The translations under genes and the position numbers were made by a program. Under the pieces are notes generated by a model, which had not been told where the DNA came from, searched no databases, and saw only the letters and a program-made list of their open reading frames with translations. Shown in pieces: positions 1 through 5,357 of a stretch of DNA of 5,357 nt. Position 1 is the first letter of the stretch. Each line of letters starts with the position of its first letter. The stretch covers positions 1 through 5,357 of the forward strand of contig JAFYVO010000001.1 in the NCBI GenBank assembly GCA_017549085.1, read 5' to 3'. The DNA is from Thermoguttaceae bacterium. Lineage in GTDB: Bacteria; Planctomycetota; Planctomycetia; Pirellulales; Thermoguttaceae.

Positions 1-521
1 AACGAACTAACGCCGTCGCCAAAAACGACGTCGCTCTTCGAAAGCTCGGCGATTTCCCCGTTGAAATAAGCGACGCGAACCGACTCGACGTATTCCTCGA
101 ACGACGCGTCGTTCGTCGAAGCGTTGCGGGCGACTCCGGCGCCGACCGTCCCGGGAATCCCGATCAATCCTTCGAGCCCGGCCAAGCCCGCCGTCGCGGT
201 CGCGGTCGCCAAACGCCCAACCTTCGCCCCGCCCCCGGCGACGACGAAAGGCGCGTCGATTTGAATATCGCAAAAGACCGGCGCCGTCAAGCGAATCGCC
301 AATCCCGGCGCCCCGACGTCGGAAACGAGCAGATTCGAGCCGTCCCCCAACGCGCGCGCCCGAACGCCGTCTTCGCGGCAAGCCTTCAACACGCCGACCA
401 ACTCTTCTTCGTTGCGCGGCTCCGCAAGATATTCGATCGGGCCGCCCAAACGCAACCAAGTCAAGGCCGACGTCGGCGCGTTCGTTCGCACAATCTCTTT
501 AAAAGCGTCAAGTTTGCCCAT
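1..521 (-). CDS. murB: UDP-N-acetylmuramate dehydrogenase MurB, N-terminal part (C-terminus beyond left edge)
   Basis: MurB is the cytoplasmic FAD enzyme that uses NADPH to reduce UDP-GlcNAc-enolpyruvate to UDP-MurNAc, the second committed step of peptidoglycan precursor synthesis. 173 residues are visible, against roughly 300 in the family, and the frame is open to the left edge. Seen in order: the N-terminal LRLGGPIEYLAEP (res 23-35), the FAD-binding stretch LGDGSNLLVSD (58-68), VVAGGGAKVG (93-102) and GLIGIPGTVGAGVARNAS (118-135), which matches the family signature GIPGTVGGA..NAG with two changes. The catalytic Ser and Glu of the C-terminal domain lie outside the window. The ATG at 521 is chosen because a GGAG lies 10 bp upstream (532-535) and homology starts right after it; an in-frame TTG upstream is less likely. 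An intrinsic terminator at 655-680 separates it from nrdR, so it probably has its own promoter, which I could not place. Confidence 0.93.
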   Translation of the reverse strand, partial: MGKLDAFKEIVRTNAPTSALTWLRLGGPIEYLAEPRNEEELVGVLKACREDGVRARALGDGSNLLVSDVGAPGLAIRLTAPVFCDIQIDAPFVVAGGGAKVGRLATATATAGLAGLEGLIGIPGTVGAGVARNASTNDASFEEYVESVRVAYFNGEIAELSKSDVVFGDGVSS

Positions 522-654
522 CGTCCAACTTCTCCGTCGGCGCCGAAACGCCAATTGTTTTATTTCGGGACACTCCGCCGCCCCGACGCCCTTATTTTAA
601 AGACGATTTCTAAAAAAACGACGCCGAATCTCGATAAAAACGCCGTTTTCTCTC

Positions 655-680
655 AAAAAAAACGCCGCGACGATCGGCGC
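655..680 (-). terminator. Rho-independent terminator after nrdR
   Basis: Read on the minus strand, an all-GC 5-bp stem (CGCCG at 679-675, CGGCG at 667-663) encloses a 7-nt loop and is followed at once by eight T (662-655). It lies about 65 bp past the nrdR stop and would end the HAD-nrdR transcript before murB. The rest of 522-745 holds A/T tracts and no gene that I can support. Confidence 0.72.
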
Positions 681-745
681 GGTCGATTCAAATCGCGCAA
701 ACTCGCCTTTTTCTCTATTTTCTCTTGTTTTTTGAGTTTCAGTCG

Positions 746-1237
746 CTATTCGCCGTCGTTTTCCGCCGCCGCGGCTTCTTGCGCGCCGTCCTTCTCGCTC
801 GTCATCGACTGCAACGCTCTCGCGAAATCTTGAACGTTCGCAAAATCTTGATAAACGCTCGCGAAACGAATATACGCGATTTCGTCCAATTTACGCAACA
901 TTTCCATCGCCAGTTCGCCGATTCGTTGCGTCGAAACTTCCGTTTCGCCTTCGAGCGCGGTCTCCAAGGAAGCGACCAATTCCGAAATTTGCGCCTCGCG
1001 CACCGGACGCTTCCAACAAGCGCGTTCGACGCCTTGACGGAACTTGTCGCGGTCGAACGGAACCCGCGTTCCGTCCCGTTTAACGACGCGAGTGTTCACG
1101 ATTTCCATCCGTTCGTACGTCGTATATCGTCTTTTACACGACTGACACGCGCGCCGCCGACGGATCACAAACCCGTCGTCGCTCGTTCTCGTTTCGATCA
1201 CTCGGTCGTTGTCGCATCGACAAAACGGACATTTCAT
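746..1237 (-). CDS. nrdR: Transcriptional repressor NrdR
   Basis: NrdR is a cytoplasmic, nucleotide-sensing repressor. It binds pairs of NrdR boxes in front of ribonucleotide reductase (nrd) operons, and its oligomeric state is set by ATP/dATP bound in its ATP-cone. The 163-residue protein opens with a zinc ribbon: MKCPFC gives Cys3 and Cys6, and ACQSCKRRYTTYER gives Cys31 and Cys34 and includes the invariant family tail. The ATP-cone follows (about res 49-139), starting VVKRDGTRVPFDRDKF, with the typical YIRFASVYQDF near its end. The last 20 or so residues are an acidic, Ala-rich tail; the total is slightly over the usual 150-160. The start is secure: AGGAGG lies at 1246-1251, 8 bp before the ATG. 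No nrd gene and no recognisable NrdR box is in the window, so its targets lie elsewhere. It sits 90 bp downstream of the HAD hydrolase gene with no terminator between, and an intrinsic terminator follows it. Confidence 0.97.
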   Translation of the reverse strand: MKCPFCRCDNDRVIETRTSDDGFVIRRRRACQSCKRRYTTYERMEIVNTRVVKRDGTRVPFDRDKFRQGVERACWKRPVREAQISELVASLETALEGETEVSTQRIGELAMEMLRKLDEIAYIRFASVYQDFANVQDFARALQSMTSEKDGAQEAAAAENDGE

Positions 1238-1327
1238 TGGCCGCGCCTCCTCTCGTCGCCGTCGCGCTTTTCAATCGTCGTTGTTACTCGGTCGTCGCAC
1301 TAAATTTTCGTTCGCGTCGTTTTCGCC

Positions 1328-2197
1328 TTAAGCGTTTCGCTTCCAAGGCGGCAGAACCGGCAGGTGCGCGTCGAATTCGTCGAGCAACGCTTGTTGGTAC
1401 GCGCCGGCGAACTCTTCGTTAAGGAATTTATCGATCGCTTCGTCGTAAAAACGCGCCCAGCTCGCTTCTTCGGCGCCCGGATTGATCGGGTAAAAGAGCG
1501 CGTCGTTCGCCAACGCGGCCTTATAGTCGCCCGGAGCGTCGCCGATCATCAGCGTTCGATTCTTCGGATACAACTTCGCGAACGCCAGCGACTCTTTCTT
1601 CGTTCCGATTTCTTGCCCGCAGATCGCTTGAACGAGCGGAAGGAGCCCTTGGTTTTCCCATTCCTTAATCAACGCGGCTTGCGGCGTCGCGGAGACGACC
1701 AACACGTCCGCCTTCCCTTGCAATTTTTGCAGCGAATCCGCGACTTTCGGGAAGGGCGGAACCCCTTCGCCGACAATGCGGTCGATCGTTTCGTTCACCG
1801 CGATCGACCAAGCGAGCGTTTTCTTCATCAGCGGGTCGCCCGTTTTCTCGACGTATTCGGTTAACGCGACGTTCCCCAACTTCGTTTCGGCGGCGATCCA
1901 GTCGACCAAAACTTGCGGAATCTCGATCGAAACGCCGCGGCTCGCGACTTCCGGACGCTCGTTCAAGAGACGGAACACCTCGACCAACGCCGGAAAGCGG
2001 TTGATTCCGCGCGTCTTCGAGTAAAGGTTGACGAACTCCGCCGCCTCGCGAGCGTACTTGCTGACGCCCTTCAACCCCCAATGCTCGATAATATTCGGAA
2101 CGAAACATTCTTTATGTTTCAGCTCCATCGTGTCGAACGCGCAGCCGTCGGAGTCGATACCGACGAGAAAATCGCAATTTTTTTTAAAATCGATCAT
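1328..2197 (-). CDS. HAD-superfamily hydrolase, substrate unknown
   Basis: This is a probable cytoplasmic Mg-dependent phosphatase or phosphotransferase of the haloacid dehalogenase fold, 289 residues. All four HAD motifs are present. Motif I is GIDSDGCAFD, with nucleophile Asp15 and acid/base Asp17. Motif II is VVSATPQ, with Ser169. Motif III Lys is Lys200 or Lys201 in GTKKES. Motif IV is MIGDAPGDYKAA, with Asp220 and Asp224. About 140 residues lie between motifs I and II, which means a large, mostly helical C1-type cap that would set specificity. I recognise this protein type from planctomycete genomes, but I know of no assigned substrate and give no symbol. There is no signal peptide. The ATG at 2197 has AAGGAG at 2207-2212 with 9-bp spacing. 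It lies 90 bp upstream of nrdR on the same strand with no visible terminator, so co-transcription is plausible; a functional link is not implied. Confidence 0.9.
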   Translation of the reverse strand: MIDFKKNCDFLVGIDSDGCAFDTMELKHKECFVPNIIEHWGLKGVSKYAREAAEFVNLYSKTRGINRFPALVEVFRLLNERPEVASRGVSIEIPQVLVDWIAAETKLGNVALTEYVEKTGDPLMKKTLAWSIAVNETIDRIVGEGVPPFPKVADSLQKLQGKADVLVVSATPQAALIKEWENQGLLPLVQAICGQEIGTKKESLAFAKLYPKNRTLMIGDAPGDYKAALANDALFYPINPGAEEASWARFYDEAIDKFLNEEFAGAYQQALLDEFDAHLPVLPPWKRNA

Positions 2198-2287
2198 TGC
2201 AAGACGCTCCTTCCGGTCGCCGTTTCAACGTTTGAACGTCGCGCGGTTCCCCAAACGCAAATAAACGCAACAAAAAACAATCGAGTT

Positions 2288-2319
2288 CGACGAAAAACGC
2301 GTTTTCCGCAAAATCGTCG
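2288..2319. repeat. Inverted repeat with inner 12-bp palindrome upstream of the HAD gene
   Basis: CGACGA (2288-2293) and TCGTCG (2314-2319) are complementary and enclose 20 bases. The first twelve of these, AAAACGCGTTTT (2294-2305), are a perfect palindrome. It lies about 90-120 bp before the HAD start codon. It could be an operator or leader structure; the simple-sequence character of this DNA makes chance quite possible. Confidence 0.35.
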
Positions 2320-2344
2320 TTTTCATTGTATCCGGGCCGGCGCG

Positions 2345-2358
2345 AAAAAAAAGGGGGG
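2345..2358. repeat. Homopolymer tract A8G6
   Basis: Eight A are followed directly by six G on the plus strand. On the minus strand this reads C6T8, but no complementary G-run precedes it, so it is not a terminator. It lies about 150 bp upstream of the HAD start codon. Confidence 0.6.
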
Positions 2359-2479
2359 CCTTCGACGCGAGCGCGTTTTCGCCGTTTGATTTTTCGCGTC
2401 GACGGTCGATTTAACCGCCGTTCCAAACCGCCTCTTCTCCCTTTTTTCCGTCTCTTCTCTATTTTAACGTCCGTCGCCC

Positions 2480-2517
2480 TTTCTCTTGTCGGCGCGGCGC
2501 CGTCTTTTCTCTTGTCG
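2480..2517. repeat. Short direct repeat, two copies of a 12-mer, period 26
   Basis: TTTCTCTTGTCG occurs at 2480-2491 and again at 2506-2517, with a GC palindrome (GGCGCGGCGCC) between them. It looks like a degenerate local duplication in non-coding DNA, with no function that I can assign. Confidence 0.5.
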
Positions 2518-2582
2518 TTGGACGCAAAAACGCTTGCTTACGTTGGTTCGTTCGCGTTTCTCGGCGAGAAGCGTCAAGAAAC

Positions 2583-2615
2583 AAAAAAAGAGTTCGTCGC
2601 GAAAACGAACTCTTT
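2583..2615 (-). terminator. Rho-independent terminator of tRNA-Leu
   Basis: On the minus strand a perfect 10-bp stem (2615-2606 paired with 2596-2587; core AGAGTTCG/CGAACTCT) closes a 9-nt loop and runs into seven T (2589-2583). It starts 6 bp after the tRNA 3' end. The plus-strand side lacks a T-run, so termination should act on the tRNA transcript only. Confidence 0.9.
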
Positions 2616-2621
2616 AACGAA

Positions 2622-2707
2622 TGCCGAAGAGAGGACTCGAACCTCCACCCCCAGTTACGAGGACTAGGACCTGAACCTAGCGCGTCTGCCAGTTCCGCCA
2701 CTTCGGC
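2622..2707 (-). tRNA. tRNA-Leu (anticodon CAG)
   Basis: This is an 86-nt class II tRNA. The acceptor stem GCCGAAG/CTTCGGC pairs perfectly and the discriminator is A. The D-arm has the 3-bp stem GCG/CGC and a loop containing GG. The anticodon stem CTAGG/CCTAG carries the loop TTCAGGT, giving anticodon CAG, which reads CTG. There is a long variable arm of 17 nt with a CCTC/GGGG stem, as expected for leucine. The T-arm is GGAGG-TTCGAGT-CCTCT with one G-T pair. The 3' CCA is not encoded and must be added by nucleotidyltransferase. It is a single-gene unit with its own promoter and terminator. Confidence 0.97.
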
Positions 2708-2720
2708 TACTCTGTTTAGG

Positions 2721-2748
2721 ATTATAACACGCCCCGCCCTTTTGTAAA
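2721..2748 (-). promoter_or_regulatory. Sigma-70-type promoter of tRNA-Leu
   Basis: On the minus strand, TTTACA (2748-2743) and a perfect TATAAT (2726-2721) are separated by 16 bp. Transcription would start near 2714, about 7 nt before the mature tRNA 5' end. The GC-rich spacer between two near-consensus boxes suits a strong stable-RNA promoter. Confidence 0.88.
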
Positions 2749-2862
2749 GAGCCGAACCAAAATTTTTCTCAACTTTTTCTCCGCGTTTTCGTTTCCGCTT
2801 GCGACGGCGTTTTTTTCGCGCCGATTTCTCGGAGAAAAGCGCCGCTCCCGCGTTCGCCCCGC

Positions 2863-2891
2863 TTGAAAGCCGCCGCAAGAGCGCGTATAAT
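2863..2891 (+). promoter_or_regulatory. Sigma-70-type promoter facing the ureohydrolase gene
   Basis: TTGAAA (2863-2868) and a perfect TATAAT (2886-2891) are 17 bp apart, the optimal spacing. Transcription would start near 2898, leaving a leader of about 210 nt before the start codon at 3109. It is divergent from the tRNA-Leu promoter. Confidence 0.75.
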
Positions 2892-3108
2892 CGGAGCGAA
2901 ACGGCGAAACTTTCGTCGACTTTTACCGCCGATTTTTCCCGATTTTGTCAACATATCGTCAATATATATTAATAACGCTTAACGACGCGCGCCGGAGCGT
3001 TCCGCCGACGGTTCCCGACCGCCTTCGATCGCTTCGCCGGTTCCCGTTCGTTCGCTTTTCGCTTCCTGCGCCGTCCGTTTTCGCGTCCAACTCGAATCGC
3101 TCCGAACG
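2892..3108 (+). other. Long leader / intergenic DNA before the ureohydrolase gene
   Basis: No ATG occurs on the plus strand between the promoter and 3109, and I see no small gene. An AT-rich island at 2943-2975 is followed by GC-rich DNA. CGGTTCCCG occurs twice (3009-3017 and 3038-3046); the first copy can fold as a short hairpin, CGGT with ACCG. No Shine-Dalgarno precedes the start codon. The remainder of the divergent region, 2749-2862, holds only T-rich tracts. I could not match the leader to any riboswitch class I know. Confidence 0.5.
2945..2972 (+). promoter_or_regulatory. Possible second promoter for the ureohydrolase gene
   Basis: TTGTCA (2945-2950) is followed after 16 bp by TATTAA (2967-2972), inside the AT-rich island. 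Start would be near 2979, leaving a leader of about 130 nt. The boxes are weaker than those of the upstream promoter, and AT-rich DNA yields such matches by chance. Confidence 0.4.
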
Positions 3109-3990
3109 ATGAAAAAAACGTTTTTAGAACTCGAACCGGAACTTTGCAACCCGGCAACCGCCTATTTTCACATTCTCCCGATTCCTTACGAAGGAACCGT
3201 TTGTTTCGGCAAAGGAACGGACGAGGGCCCGGACGCGATTCTCGCCGTCTCCGACCAAATGGAGTATATCGACGAAGAAACGCTTTACCCGTTCTACAAA
3301 CGCGGCGTCCACACCTGCGACCCGATTCCCGCCGCGCCGACGCCCCGCGAAGAAATGGAGCGCATCGAGGAAACCGTCCGCCGTCTCGACCTCTTCCGCC
3401 CCGACCGTTTCCCGATCGCGCTCGGCGGCGAACACTCCGTTTCCGGCCCGATTATTCGCGTCGCGGCGGAGAAATACGACGACCTGAGCGTCCTGCATTT
3501 CGACGCGCACAGCGACCTGCGCGAAGCGTTCGGCCCCGGCGGTCGCGACTCGCACGCGTCGGTGATGGCGCGGGCTCTCGATTGCGTCGAGACGGTCGTT
3601 CAAGTCGGAATCCGCAGTTTTTCGGAGGAAGATTTGGAGCGTTTCCCGAAACAGGTCGAAAACTTCCTGACGCCGGCGATGTTGGAAGACGACTTCGACG
3701 GTTGCGTCGAAAAAGCGTTAAGCCGCCTTTCCAAAAACGTTTACATTAGCGTCGATATGGACGCGTTCGACCCGGCGTTCGCACCGGGCGTCGGAACGCC
3801 GGAACCGGGCGGGCTTACTTGGCGGCAAGTCGTTCGCTTCATTCAAGCGGTCGTCGCGGCGAAAAACGTCGTCGGCGCGGACGTCGTCGAGACGGCGCCC
3901 CTCGGCGGTCGCCACCTCGTTACCGAGTTCGCCGCGGCGCGCTTGGTCGCGAAGATAATGACCGCCGTCGGTCGCAAAAAGGCGTTTTAA
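3109..3990 (+). CDS. speB: Agmatinase-family ureohydrolase
   Basis: This is a cytoplasmic binuclear-manganese hydrolase of the arginase/agmatinase fold. In the family the usual reaction is agmatine to putrescine plus urea. The 293 residues are full length. All metal-ligand motifs are present: GGEHS (His109), FDAHSDLR (Asp132, His134, Asp136) and VDMDAFDP (Asp216, Asp218). SHAS (148-151), VGIRS (167-171) and the glycine-rich GVGTPEPGGL (227-236) are also typical. The N-terminal IPYEGTVCFGKGTDEGPDAI resembles agmatinases more than arginases. The symbol is by family; a related guanidino substrate cannot be excluded, because specificity loops are not readable by eye and no arginine decarboxylase lies nearby. 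The ATG at 3109 is the first start codon after the in-frame TAA at 2980-2982, yet there is no Shine-Dalgarno before it. Two promoter candidates lie upstream. The next gene follows after 72 bp with no terminator. Confidence 0.9.
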   Translation: MKKTFLELEPELCNPATAYFHILPIPYEGTVCFGKGTDEGPDAILAVSDQMEYIDEETLYPFYKRGVHTCDPIPAAPTPREEMERIEETVRRLDLFRPDRFPIALGGEHSVSGPIIRVAAEKYDDLSVLHFDAHSDLREAFGPGGRDSHASVMARALDCVETVVQVGIRSFSEEDLERFPKQVENFLTPAMLEDDFDGCVEKALSRLSKNVYISVDMDAFDPAFAPGVGTPEPGGLTWRQVVRFIQAVVAAKNVVGADVVETAPLGGRHLVTEFAAARLVAKIMTAVGRKKAF

Positions 3991-4050
3991 CGCTTGCCCA
4001 ATTCCCCCAAACCTCCCGCTTTAACCAACGCTTCCCGCAATAAGCCGTTA

Positions 4051-4055
4051 AGGAG
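4051..4055 (+). promoter_or_regulatory. Ribosome binding site of the secreted protein gene
   Basis: AGGAG, within TTAAGGAG, lies 7 bp before the ATG at 4063. It fixes that start and contrasts with the absence of such a site before the ureohydrolase gene. No terminator or clear promoter is seen in 3991-4050. Confidence 0.85.
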
Positions 4056-4062
4056 CCGCGCT

Positions 4063-5357
4063 ATGTCGACGTCGAACCGTTTACAACGCCGTTTTTCAAC
4101 GCTAAATAAACGCTCCGTCGCCGCCGTTTCGGCGCTTTTAGCGTCATTTGCGCCGTCGCCGCTCTTGGCGGGGGGCGTTTATTCCCCCTTTAACGTCGAC
4201 TTTCCCAACGGCGTCGCGCAACCGTCGCGCTCCGGCCCGGTCGCGTTTGTCGATCGTTTCGACGCTCCGAACGATTGGCCGGAAATCGGGAATTACCGCG
4301 ACGCGCTTTCGATCGAAGTCGGCGCCGAGTTCGAAGGCGCTCCGGCGCTCGTCGTCGCTCGCAAAACGACGAACCCGGACGACCCGGAGGACGGCGACGT
4401 CGCTTGGAACGCGACGAGCGTTAAACGCCCGCTCCCCGAAAACGCGCCCGGCGGCGAGTTCGTCGTTCGCGTCGCGGCGAAGGGGTCGAGAACCGCGTTG
4501 GCCGGAACCGACGACGCGACCTGGAAGGGTTGCGCCGTCCTTTGGTTCGACGCAAACAGCGAGCCTTGCGGCGAAACGCCCTTCCTCTTCGCGGCGGGCG
4601 TCGGCGACTTTTTCGGCTCCCGCGCCTTTTCCGGTCGCGTTCCAAACGACGCGGCGGCGTTCGCGATTCGTCTCGGGTTCGATATTCCCGACCTTGCGCT
4701 CGGCGATTGGGTCGCGATTCGCTCCGTCGAGTTCGAAACGCCGGTCGATTCCGCCGCGCCGTTCCGACGTTCGGGCGGGTTTGTCTCCGAAATCTTCCCC
4801 GGCGCCGGTTCGCAAGTAACTTGGGACGCCGACGCGCCCGCCGGAACCGCCGTCCGTTTCCAAATCGCGACCGCCCCGGCGCTCCCCGACGTTCCCGATT
4901 CCCCGCAAAACGCCCAAACCGCCCGGTCCCCCGAAATCCCCGGCGACTTCGGCGAGTTCGTCGGCCCGGACGGAACCGCCGCGACCTTCTTCGACGCGCC
5001 CTTTACCGTCGACGCCCCGTTCTTCCGATACAAAGCGACGCTCGTTCCGTCCGCCGACGGCTCGAACGTTCCGACGCTCCGCTCCGTTTCGATCGGCGAC
5101 CGCGTCGACGACCGTTTCCGCGTCGGCGGCGACGACCAAGCGCCGAAAGTTAGCGTCGTCGGCGCCTTCGCCGCGCCGTCTCGCGACGCGAGCGCTCCGG
5201 TCGAGCTGCAAATCAACGACGCCTCCCCGCTCCGTTGGTCGACGTTCAAAATCGCCGTCGACAGAACCGACGCGACCGCCAACGCCGAAATCGACTTCGC
5301 CAAGTCGCGCGTTTCGTTGACGCCGCCGGTCGACGCGCCTTGGTCGCCGGGCCTTCA
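4063..5357 (+). CDS. Secreted modular beta-sandwich protein, N-terminal part (continues beyond right edge)
   Basis: I do not recognise the gene. 431 residues are visible. The N-terminus has basic residues (Arg6, Arg9, Arg10, Lys16, Arg17) and a hydrophobic stretch, VAAVSALLASFAPSPLLA (19-36), with likely cleavage at LLA-GG: a Sec-type signal peptide. The RRF does not fit a twin-arginine motif. After it the chain is Asp/Pro/Ala-rich and looks all-beta. About 60-228 resembles a jelly-roll, carbohydrate-binding-like domain, beginning FVDRFDAPNDW and ending WVAIRSVEFETP. About 238-346 resembles a module common in large bacterial extracellular proteins, with VRFQIATA, FVGPDGTAATFF, FFRYKATLVPSADG and VPTLRSVSI. 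From about 360 an Ig-like domain starts, with ELQINDASPLRWSTFKIAVD. Only two Cys are visible (157, 169), close together. No catalytic motif or anchor is seen, as the C-terminus is missing. It could be a surface or extracellular glycan-binding protein or part of a larger enzyme; domain calls are inference. Confidence 0.85.
   Translation, partial: MSTSNRLQRRFSTLNKRSVAAVSALLASFAPSPLLAGGVYSPFNVDFPNGVAQPSRSGPVAFVDRFDAPNDWPEIGNYRDALSIEVGAEFEGAPALVVARKTTNPDDPEDGDVAWNATSVKRPLPENAPGGEFVVRVAAKGSRTALAGTDDATWKGCAVLWFDANSEPCGETPFLFAAGVGDFFGSRAFSGRVPNDAAAFAIRLGFDIPDLALGDWVAIRSVEFETPVDSAAPFRRSGGFVSEIFPGAGSQVTWDADAPAGTAVRFQIATAPALPDVPDSPQNAQTARSPEIPGDFGEFVGPDGTAATFFDAPFTVDAPFFRYKATLVPSADGSNVPTLRSVSIGDRVDDRFRVGGDDQAPKVSVVGAFAAPSRDASAPVELQINDASPLRWSTFKIAVDRTDATANAEIDFAKSRVSLTPPVDAPWSPGL

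Larger units (their letters stand above)
2198..2582. other. Gene-free stretch between the HAD gene and the tRNA-Leu terminator
   Basis: No reading frame here has a credible start, ribosome binding site and protein-like composition. The stretch is rich in A/T tracts and pyrimidines (notably 2430-2465). It holds the HAD Shine-Dalgarno (2207-2212), an imperfect palindrome just upstream of that (2221-2238), an inverted repeat (2288-2319), an A8G6 tract (2345-2358) and a short direct repeat (2480-2517). The best -10-like sequence for the HAD gene is TACAAT on the minus strand (2330-2325), but it lacks a good -35, so I do not call a promoter. Confidence 0.6.

Noticed and set aside
7..459. Apparent minus-strand frame ending in TAG near the left edge, suggesting murB is broken
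   Set aside because: That frame is a different one. The murB frame, starting at 521, stays open through the last complete codon at position 3.
261..833. A 190-residue open frame on the plus strand
   Set aside because: It overlaps murB and nrdR antisense, is very Arg-rich, and crosses the nrdR terminator. No family resemblance.
1238..1327. NrdR box or separate promoter before nrdR
   Set aside because: No NrdR-box-like pair and no good -35/-10 combination in these 90 bp.
2789..2850. Possible plus-strand terminator near GGCGTTTTTTT (about 2805-2817)
   Set aside because: Only a 3-bp stem can be formed before the T-run, and no plus-strand gene lies upstream.
2459..2878. A 139-residue open frame on the minus strand
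   Set aside because: It runs through the tRNA-Leu gene, its promoter and its terminator, so it cannot be a real protein gene.
2892..3108. Guanidine or other known riboswitch in the ureohydrolase leader
   Set aside because: I see neither the paired ACGR-loop hairpins of guanidine-II nor the conserved guanidine-I core, and no other class I know fits.
4063..4176. Twin-arginine signal on the secreted protein
   Set aside because: RRFSTL does not match the S-R-R-x-F-L-K pattern; a Sec signal is simpler.
4144..5211. A 355-residue open frame on the minus strand (and another at 4293-5303)
   Set aside because: They lie wholly inside the secreted protein gene, which has a ribosome binding site and signal peptide. 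Their composition is Arg/Gly/Ser-rich and domain-free, the usual shadow of CG-rich coding DNA.

Overview
The window looks like an ordinary chromosomal segment of a bacterium, most likely a planctomycete. This is inference, from three things: a HAD hydrolase of a type I associate with Planctomycetota, a large secreted modular beta-sandwich protein, and coding DNA very rich in CG dinucleotides set against A/T-tract-rich intergenic DNA. A gut-associated member of the Pirellulales would fit, but I cannot prove the lineage from this sequence.

Layout. The left half (1-2750) is read on the minus strand. In order of transcription it holds a tRNA-Leu(CAG) with its own near-consensus promoter and an intrinsic terminator (2583-2748), a gene-free stretch of about 385 bp (2198-2582), a HAD-superfamily hydrolase (1328-2197), nrdR (746-1237), an intrinsic terminator (655-680) and the N-terminal 173 residues of murB (1-521, running off the left edge). 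The right half is read on the plus strand. A divergent intergenic region with one strong and one weaker promoter (2863-2972) leads to an agmatinase-family ureohydrolase (speB-like, 3109-3990). After 72 bp comes the start of a secreted multi-domain protein (4063-5357, running off the right edge).

How the genes relate. They do not form one pathway. NrdR represses ribonucleotide reductase genes, MurB makes UDP-MurNAc for peptidoglycan, the ureohydrolase probably feeds putrescine synthesis, and the secreted protein is probably an envelope or extracellular protein with carbohydrate-binding-like modules. The HAD gene and nrdR are 90 bp apart on one strand with no terminator between them, so they may be co-transcribed; murB is separated from them by a terminator. 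The ureohydrolase and the secreted protein may share a transcript, although the secreted protein has its own strong ribosome binding site.

I found no mobile element, CRISPR array, toxin-antitoxin pair or defence cluster. I also see no convincing undescribed system. The points most worth a second look are the long structured leader with no Shine-Dalgarno in front of the ureohydrolase, the identity of the secreted protein, the unassigned HAD hydrolase beside nrdR, and several tract or repeat features in the intergenic DNA.
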